DNA from: Nonomuraea candida
Lineage (GTDB): Bacteria; Actinomycetota; Actinomycetes; Streptosporangiales; Streptosporangiaceae
Length of the DNA stretch: 64,000 bases
NCBI RefSeq assembly: GCF_000725485.1
Contig: NZ_JOAG01000030.1
Span: 124,001 to 188,000, forward strand
Direction of reading: 5' to 3'
Position numbers and translations under genes: made by a program. Below the pieces are notes generated by a model. That model searched no databases. It was not told where the DNA came from and worked only from the letters and a program-made list of their open reading frames with translations. Positions 58,996 through 64,000 of the stretch are shown here, piece by piece. Within the stretch, counting starts at the first letter, position 1. Every line of letters starts with the position of its first letter.

Positions 58996-60996
58996 CTATG
59001 CGGGGGCGGCTTCCGGCGTGTTCTGACCAGGTGGAACCAGCCCTTCGAAGAGCAATGGCGCCAGCTCTTTGATCTCGGTCACGCTCAGGCCCGTCTCACA
59101 ACAGGCGTCGAACGCTCTGCGGGCGCCTCCGTCGATCCGGAGGACGCGGCCGCTCACCCTGTTGATGACGAGTTCGCTGCCGGCCCGGTCTGGGTGCGTG
59201 ACCCGGCTCACCAGGTCACGCACCTTGATCGCCGGTGGCAGGCCGCCCATGTCACGCACCATCCGGCACCGCTCGACCAGTTCCGCCGGAGTCATGTGCG
59301 ACAGGACACACAGCAGCAGTTCACGGGGGACCCAACCCGCTCCGACATAGCCAGGAACAGTTGAGGACGCGTCCTGTAGCCTCCTCATCCACTCCAGGGC
59401 GCGAACCGCGTCCACTCCGCTCGACACCTCGTAGTCGTAGTAGACGTCGACATCGCCCATGCCGGTCGGCTTGATCCGCACGCCGAAGTCCTCGAGGTGG
59501 TGGAAGATGGGCGCGTTATGCTCCAGCGAGAATGCGCCGGCGCCGAAGGAACTGATGATGTCCGAGTTCTCCATGACGAACCTGAACGTCTCCTCGGCGT
59601 CCTCCTCCGTCTCCCCCGGAAAGCCGAAGAAAAGGAAACAGTGCATCCATATCCCGGACTCGGTGGCATCCCTGAGATTGCGCAGCATGACTTCTCGGCG
59701 GGTATTCTTCCGCATCAGGGACAGCACTCGCTCGGAAGCCGACTCCAGCCCCACGTAAAGCGATCGGAAGCCGATCCGGTGTGCGTTCTCGAAGTCGGCG
59801 CGCCGGAAGAAGTCCTCAAACTTCATGAGTCCGGTGAAGCACCATCCGGTCTCCGCGTGCGACGGCAGGTTCTCACCGAGACAGCGTGCGATCTTCGGCG
59901 GTATCGCCTCGTCGTTGAAGGCGAAGTTGCGCACCCCGTACCTGTCGGCGAGGGTCTCGATGGCGCGTTGCACGTCTGCCACCGCGTACCCGGCGTATTT
60001 CTCTCCGTAGACCATGCCGTGATGGCAGAACTCGCAGCGGCCCCAGTAGCACCCGCGCGAGGACAACAGCGGCAGCGTCGTCTCCGCCGAGAGGTAACGA
60101 CCCAGCGGCATGTCATCGAAGTCGGGAACGGGGAGCTCCGACGGCCGTAGTGGCGGGCATGGCGGCGACGCCACTATCTGCCGTTCCTCCCGGTAGACGA
60201 TCCCGGGTACGGCTTCGGTCAGCGGATCCCCGGCGCGCAGGTTCGCCAGCATCCGCTCGGCCGGCTTCTCTCCCTCGTTGCGGACGATGACGTCGAAGAA
60301 TCGCCCGAACCAGTGCGGCTGGAGGGCGCCACGCTCGAAGATGCGCGAGAAAATGGTCCCGCCGACCATGACGGGCGCATCCGACACCTGCTTGATGGCC
60401 GATCCGATCAGCAGCGTGAAGTAAAGCTGCTCTTGCCCGATGCAGGACATTCCGATCGATCCGGGAGCGGGTGCGAGGATTTCTTCCGCCACCAGGCGCC
60501 GCACGAACTCCCCGATCACGGGATGTGGTTCGGCGACGCGGCGCTCCAGCTCCGAGGAGCTCAGGTTTCCCGACCTCAACCGGAACTCGTACGGGGACAC
60601 CGTGAATTCTCCGCACACCCGCGACACTGCGTCCAGGTAGGTGGCCAGCGACTTGACCCCGATGTAATGGGCCTCGAAGTACGCGTCCTTGTCCGGCCGG
60701 CGGTCGTCATTCGCGGACTGTCTGAGCCGGGCCAGGTCACCGCGAAACTCATGAACCCTTTCGAAGATCGCCCCGAAGGCGGTCCGGGCGTCACGTGACA
60801 GATCGCCACCGGCGGCAACCTGCTCCAGCAGGAGCTTCGCGCACTCGTCGGACAGCAGCCACTCGTAGAACAGGACATTGCCATCGACCGAATCGACAGA
60901 GAATCCGGCCCGCTTGAGCCAGGCGGAGAGTGAAGGAAGTGAAAGGGCCGGCTGGAATGCGCTCCACTGCGGTGGGAAGACAAGCAGGATTTCCAT
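58996..60996 (-). CDS. B12-binding-like radical SAM enzyme, RiPP maturase type
   Basis: 666 residues. The N-terminal about 270 residues resemble a cobalamin-binding domain (ILLVFPPQWSAF; MSCIGQEQLYFTLLIGSAIK; VMVGGTIF), without a clear DxHxxG histidine. The radical SAM core starts at about 305. Its cluster motif is C316-x4-C321-x2-C324 (GCYWGRCEFC), one residue longer than the canonical CX3CX2C. A C-terminal part (about 610-666: ELVINRVSGRVLRIDGGARR) looks PqqD-like. Members of this group C-methylate or otherwise modify peptides. It lies 81 bases behind a 55-residue peptide gene on the same strand, its likely substrate. The ATG at 60996 starts MEILLVFPPQW. Confidence 0.82.
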   Translation of the reverse strand: MEILLVFPPQWSAFQPALSLPSLSAWLKRAGFSVDSVDGNVLFYEWLLSDECAKLLLEQVAAGGDLSRDARTAFGAIFERVHEFRGDLARLRQSANDDRRPDKDAYFEAHYIGVKSLATYLDAVSRVCGEFTVSPYEFRLRSGNLSSSELERRVAEPHPVIGEFVRRLVAEEILAPAPGSIGMSCIGQEQLYFTLLIGSAIKQVSDAPVMVGGTIFSRIFERGALQPHWFGRFFDVIVRNEGEKPAERMLANLRAGDPLTEAVPGIVYREERQIVASPPCPPLRPSELPVPDFDDMPLGRYLSAETTLPLLSSRGCYWGRCEFCHHGMVYGEKYAGYAVADVQRAIETLADRYGVRNFAFNDEAIPPKIARCLGENLPSHAETGWCFTGLMKFEDFFRRADFENAHRIGFRSLYVGLESASERVLSLMRKNTRREVMLRNLRDATESGIWMHCFLFFGFPGETEEDAEETFRFVMENSDIISSFGAGAFSLEHNAPIFHHLEDFGVRIKPTGMGDVDVYYDYEVSSGVDAVRALEWMRRLQDASSTVPGYVGAGWVPRELLLCVLSHMTPAELVERCRMVRDMGGLPPAIKVRDLVSRVTHPDRAGSELVINRVSGRVLRIDGGARRAFDACCETGLSVTEIKELAPLLFEGLVPPGQNTPEAAPA

Positions 60997-61077
60997 TGCT
61001 CCGTCGCAAGAAGTGAATAGAGATGCCGTCCGTCCGGAGACTTCCAAACGGAGGCAGGGCGTCCGGGCCGGCAGACG

Positions 61078-61245
61078 TCACACTTCTATCGGCGGCGACG
61101 GCTGGTTGTTGTTGTTATTATTGTTGTTGTCATCGGACAGGAGAGTGTCCTCTCTTGCGCCGAGGATCTCGACAATTTCCTCCGGGCTTGCCGCTTTCAT
61201 CATCTCGGCGATCTGGCGGTTGATCCGCGCCGCGGCGTCTGTCAT
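61078..61245 (-). CDS. Putative RiPP precursor ending in Asn8 and a Pro-rich tail
   Basis: 55 residues. The first about 36 form a charged, helical leader-like part (MTDAAARINRQIAEMMKAAS, then PEEIVEILGAREDTLL). The C-terminus is S-D-D, eight consecutive Asn (codons mix AAC and AAT, so this is not simple slippage of one codon), then QPSPPIEV. GGGAGGGA lies six bases before the ATG at 61245, an excellent ribosome binding site. It is immediately followed by the B12-type radical SAM gene. A peptide of this size with a low-complexity tail beside such an enzyme is typical of a RiPP precursor. The modification site is unknown; the Asn run or Ile53/Val55 are candidates. I do not recognise a family. 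Confidence 0.7.
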   Translation of the reverse strand: MTDAAARINRQIAEMMKAASPEEIVEILGAREDTLLSDDNNNNNNNNQPSPPIEV

Positions 61246-61625
61246 TTCGTTCCCTCCCGCGTCGGTCGCGGTCGATCTCCATGGGATTTCGACTCCATCC
61301 ACCGGCTATTGTGGATCGAGTCGGGTATGGCCACACGCCCCGCAGGTCTTCGGTTCGGTAAAACCTCGCTCTCGCCACGTAACGACCTGGTCATTCTGGC
61401 GATCAGCCGGCGGCCGGTTCATGACGGCACCCGTTTCACGCACCGCGGGACGGGTACGCAGGGTGATCGAGCCGGGTGCGCCAGAGGTGGCCGAGCCACC
61501 ATCGCGGACGGATATCCACGCTCACGAACGCCGGCGAAACGGAGCACCTCTGTCTCCGGTGTTCGCGGGCTCGTATCGTTCCAGCTCGCATGACGATTCG
61601 CGTGCGATGACGTGGGGGAACCGAC
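61246..61625. other. Divergent promoter region between the two radical SAM loci
   Basis: No gene is seen in these 380 bases. It must contain the promoters of both the Asn-rich peptide (leftward) and the DUF1843-like gene (rightward). An imperfect inverted repeat around 61530-61570 (GCGAAACGGAGCACC against GTCTCCGGTGTTCGC) could be a control site. Confidence 0.45.
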
Positions 61626-61871
61626 GTGACCGACAGGGAAGACGATTCCGTTTCCAGGCCCCTTCCTCCTTATGGGCCGGCAATCCACGACGCGATTGCC
61701 AGTAACGATCTGCAGCAGATGAAGGCGGTCGCCGAGGGGGCGAGAAAAGCCCTGTACCAGGTGGATTTCGGACCCGTCCCGGCGGAACGGTACGGCGAGG
61801 TGAAGGAGGCGCTGGAGGCCCTGGACGCGGCGATCATCCGGTTGGACAGGACGGGCGGTACAGATGGGTGA
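61626..61871 (+). CDS. DUF1843-like small protein, probable radical SAM substrate
   Basis: 81 residues. PLPPYGPAIHDAIASNDLQQ, then MKAVAEGARKAL matches the DUF1843 pattern (Y-G-x-A-I-H-D-A-I-A-S-G-D-L-x-x-M-K), with Asn replacing the usual Gly of the GDL motif. From memory, such GDL-motif peptides occur beside SPASM radical SAM enzymes annotated as their maturases. The gene overlaps the SPASM enzyme by eight bases, so the two are translated together. The GTG at 61626 follows GGGGGAA. No cysteines are present. It may be a RiPP-like precursor or an accessory protein. Confidence 0.72.
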   Translation: MTDREDDSVSRPLPPYGPAIHDAIASNDLQQMKAVAEGARKALYQVDFGPVPAERYGEVKEALEALDAAIIRLDRTGGTDG

Positions 61872-63366
61872 CGCGGGCGGCCGGGCGCGACCCGCCAGGC
61901 CCAACCGCTATCTGAGCGGGCCCGACGTTCGCGGCCACCAGCTCGTGCACGCAGTCTGGGAGCTGACCTTGGCCTGCAACCTGAAATGCAGGCACTGCGG
62001 GTCACGCGCGGGCAGCGTGCGCCCGGAGGAGATGACGACCCAGGAGTGCCTCGGCGTCGTCCGGCAGCTCCACGAGCTCGGCGCCCGCGAGGTCACCTTG
62101 ATCGGTGGCGAGGCATACCTGCGCAAGGACTGGGTGGAGATCGTCAGGTCCATCTCCGACGCCGGGATGGAGTGCACGCTGCAGACCGGGGCCTGGCAGC
62201 TCACCGGCACGCGCATCGCCCAGGCCGCGGACGCCGGGCTGGTGGCCTGTGGTGTCTCCATCGACGGACTGGCGCCTCTGCACGACCACCTGCGGGGCCG
62301 GCCCGGCTCGTTCGACGCCGCCATCGACGCGCTCGGCAGGCTCCGCGAGCACGGGATCAGAACGAGTGTCAACACCCAGATCACCGCCGCCGTCATCCCT
62401 CAGTTGCGCGACCTGTTCCGAGAGTTCCTCGCGACCGGGGTGCGCAACTGGCAGGTCCAGCTCACGGTCGCGATGGGCAGGGCCGCCGACAACCATGACC
62501 TCCTGATGCAGCCGTACCAGATGAACGAACTGATGCCGCTGCTGGCCGAACTCCATGCCGCGGGCGTGGCCAAAGGGCTGCTTCTCCAACCAGGCAACAA
62601 CATCGGGTACTTCGGGCCCTATGAGGCGCAGTTGCGCGGCAGTGGCACCGCGAGCATGCACTGGGCAGGGTGCTTCGCCGGCCGCAACGTTCTGGGCATC
62701 GAGGCCGACGGGACGATCAAGGGCTGCCCGTCGTTGCCGACCGTGACCTACGCGGGTGGCAACGTCCGCGACTCCAGCATCGCGGAGATCTGGGCGTCCG
62801 CGTCCCAGCTGTCGTTCGCCCGGAAGAGCCGCGGCAAGGAGATGTGGGGGTTCTGCGCGAGCTGCTACTACGCGGACGTCTGTGAGGGCGGCTGCACGTG
62901 GACGTCACATTCTCTGCTGGGGCGGCCGGGAAACAATCCGTACTGTCACTACCGGGCGTCCGAGCTGAAGAAGCAAGGCAAGCGCGAGCGGGTGGTCCGC
63001 CGGCTTCCCGCGCCGGGGACCTCGTTCGATCATGGCCGATTCGAGATCGTGGTGGAGCCCGACCCGGACACCGCTGGGGAGCATCGGGCGGCGGGAGCAT
63101 CTCCACAGGAACGCTCCCGGCCAGGGCCCCCGCCGGCGCCGGGCGACGCCGGCTCGCACCTGCCGTCCCTCGTCCTGTGCCGCGCGTGCGACTGCCATGT
63201 GTTCGCGGGCACGGATTTCTGCCCGCACTGCGGGGCGGACGTCCCGGCGTCCCAGCGAGAGTACGAAAGCGCGCTGGCCGATGCCCGCCACGCTGCGAGC
63301 CGGCTCGCGCGGGCCATCGGGAGCCTCGGACCGGAGCTGCCTGCGACGACAACACCACGCGCGTAG
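61864..63366 (+). CDS. Radical SAM/SPASM peptide maturase with C-terminal zinc ribbon
   Basis: 500 residues. The radical SAM motif is C38-x3-C42-x2-C45 (CNLKCRHC). A SPASM region follows with cysteines at 270, 288, 331, 334, 340, 344 and 361, enough for two auxiliary Fe-S clusters (GFCASCYYADVCEGGC is the core). After a disordered Pro-rich linker (about 400-432) comes a zinc-ribbon-like module (LCRACDCHVF and FCPHCGADV, about 437-460). SPASM enzymes form thioether or C-C links in peptides. The substrate is probably the overlapping DUF1843-like protein, or the divergent Asn-rich peptide. The zinc ribbon is not a usual part of these enzymes. ATG start at 61864. Confidence 0.85.
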   Translation: MGDAGGRARPARPNRYLSGPDVRGHQLVHAVWELTLACNLKCRHCGSRAGSVRPEEMTTQECLGVVRQLHELGAREVTLIGGEAYLRKDWVEIVRSISDAGMECTLQTGAWQLTGTRIAQAADAGLVACGVSIDGLAPLHDHLRGRPGSFDAAIDALGRLREHGIRTSVNTQITAAVIPQLRDLFREFLATGVRNWQVQLTVAMGRAADNHDLLMQPYQMNELMPLLAELHAAGVAKGLLLQPGNNIGYFGPYEAQLRGSGTASMHWAGCFAGRNVLGIEADGTIKGCPSLPTVTYAGGNVRDSSIAEIWASASQLSFARKSRGKEMWGFCASCYYADVCEGGCTWTSHSLLGRPGNNPYCHYRASELKKQGKRERVVRRLPAPGTSFDHGRFEIVVEPDPDTAGEHRAAGASPQERSRPGPPPAPGDAGSHLPSLVLCRACDCHVFAGTDFCPHCGADVPASQREYESALADARHAASRLARAIGSLGPELPATTTPRA

Positions 63367-63564
63367 AACCGTGCCGTGTTGATCGACCAGCCGGCCGAGC
63401 AGCGGAGCGGCGCCGGTTCCCTCCATCTGGCCACTGCGGGTCAGGGCTGCCGGGCTGTACGACCACGGTCGCAGAGTGGTCGTGGGAGGTCATACCGGGG
63501 TCGCGCACGACTTTCCGTATGAGGGCCGATGTCCGGCCGGGGTCACTCCGGCACCGTGATCGCC

Positions 63565-64000
63565 ATGACTGTGACCGTGTTCTTCGGCCTGTCCCCGGCA
63601 GAGCTCCTGGCCTTGGCGGCCGCCGTGGTGCTGGTGCCGGCCCGCTGGCTGCCGCCCGGCGCGCGCCGGCCCTCGACGTGGGCGGGTGCGGCAGCCCTCG
63701 CGGTGTCCGCGACCGTGCTGGCCGTGCTCGGGATCCGCTGGCAGCTCATCCCCGTCCTCGCGGGCGGGGCCATCGCGCTGGCGTTCGCCGTTCCCTCCCT
63801 GCTGAGGCGGCCCGCACGGCGGGCCCGGTGGTGGCTGGCCCTGCCGGGGTCGGCGGCATGTCTGGCTCTGGTTCTCGCCGGCGCGGCGGCGGCGTGGGCG
63901 CTGCCCCGGCCCGTGTTCCCCGAGCCGTCGGGCGCACACGCCGTCGGCACGACCGTCGTGCAGTGGACCGACCCCGAGCGAGCGGAAACCGCCACGGCCC
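63565..64000 (+). CDS. Membrane-anchored alpha/beta hydrolase-like protein, partial
   Basis: The frame is open from the ATG at 63565 to the window end (145 codons). Three to four N-terminal membrane helices (AELLALAAAVVLVPARW; AAALAVSATVLAVLGIRW; LIPVLAGGAIALAFAVP; CLALVLAGAAAAWALP) precede a region PVFPEPSGAHAVGTTVVQWT. That is how membrane-anchored PAF-acetylhydrolase-like lipases of actinobacteria enter their catalytic domain. The catalytic part lies outside the window, so the assignment is tentative. The ATG lies 198 bases after the radical SAM gene. Confidence 0.6.
   Translation, partial: MTVTVFFGLSPAELLALAAAVVLVPARWLPPGARRPSTWAGAAALAVSATVLAVLGIRWQLIPVLAGGAIALAFAVPSLLRRPARRARWWLALPGSAACLALVLAGAAAAWALPRPVFPEPSGAHAVGTTVVQWTDPERAETATA

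Noticed and set aside
1..64000. CRISPR arrays, tRNA or rRNA genes
   Set aside because: No regularly spaced repeats with unique spacers, and no cloverleaf or rRNA sequence was recognised; the tandem repeats present have no spacers.

Overview
The window is high-GC actinomycete DNA. Dense codon-biased ORFs, many GTG starts, ATGA/GTGA start-stop overlaps, SARP and LuxR-ATPase regulators, Tat-type secreted enzymes and several RiPP loci point to a filamentous actinobacterium. A Streptosporangiaceae such as Nonomuraea is my best guess from gene content, but this is inference because no rRNA marker is present. The region looks like accessory chromosome: secondary metabolism, secreted hydrolases, many small regulator/target pairs and several decaying genes.

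Layout. (1) 1-1630, minus strand: a six-cysteine small peptide, a MauE-like redox membrane protein, a thioredoxin-like protein and a broken ABC exporter; this looks like an oxidatively folded, exported peptide system. (2) 2514-5642: a SARP/NB-ARC/TPR regulator. (3) 8870-6092, minus: a complete lasso-peptide cluster (precursor, macrolactam synthetase, PqqD-like B1, protease B2); the precursor gene is only 42 codons. (4) 16653-9168, minus: four secreted proteins, namely an S8-propeptide-like protein without a protease domain, a catalytically dead S53 fold, a beta-propeller protein and an active S8 subtilase. A LuxR-family ATPase regulator and a stand-alone GyrB-like ATPase follow. (5) 20.7-28.6 kb: TetR/GNAT pair, Asp-box protein, SDR, GMC oxidoreductase and AraC regulator, with remnants of SDR and NADH-dehydrogenase-like genes.

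(6) 29.2-35.8 kb: a zinc-starvation island. A methyltransferase/FecCD-type ABC importer operon lies behind a Zur/Fur-like box. A second box sits between a minus operon of zinc-free ribosomal proteins (bL33, bL31, bL28, uS14, bL32) and a plus operon of a CobW-like protein with bS18. (7) 36-58.9 kb: stress and envelope genes, a sialidase, a sulfatase, a beta-lactamase-fold hydrolase, an S33-type peptidase, a WD40-like receptor kinase, a carbonic anhydrase, and many regulator/target pairs (MerR, TetR, LysR) with visible operators. (8) 59.0-63.4 kb: two divergent radical-SAM loci. One is a cobalamin-type radical SAM enzyme behind a 55-aa peptide ending in Asn8 and a Pro-rich tail. The other is a DUF1843-like small protein overlapping a SPASM radical SAM enzyme with a C-terminal zinc ribbon. 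The window ends inside a membrane-anchored hydrolase-like gene.

The strongest candidates for an undescribed system are the poly-Asn peptide/B12-radical-SAM pair with its divergent SPASM partner, and the six-Cys peptide/MauE/thioredoxin operon. The lasso cluster is a known class with a core sequence I do not recognise.
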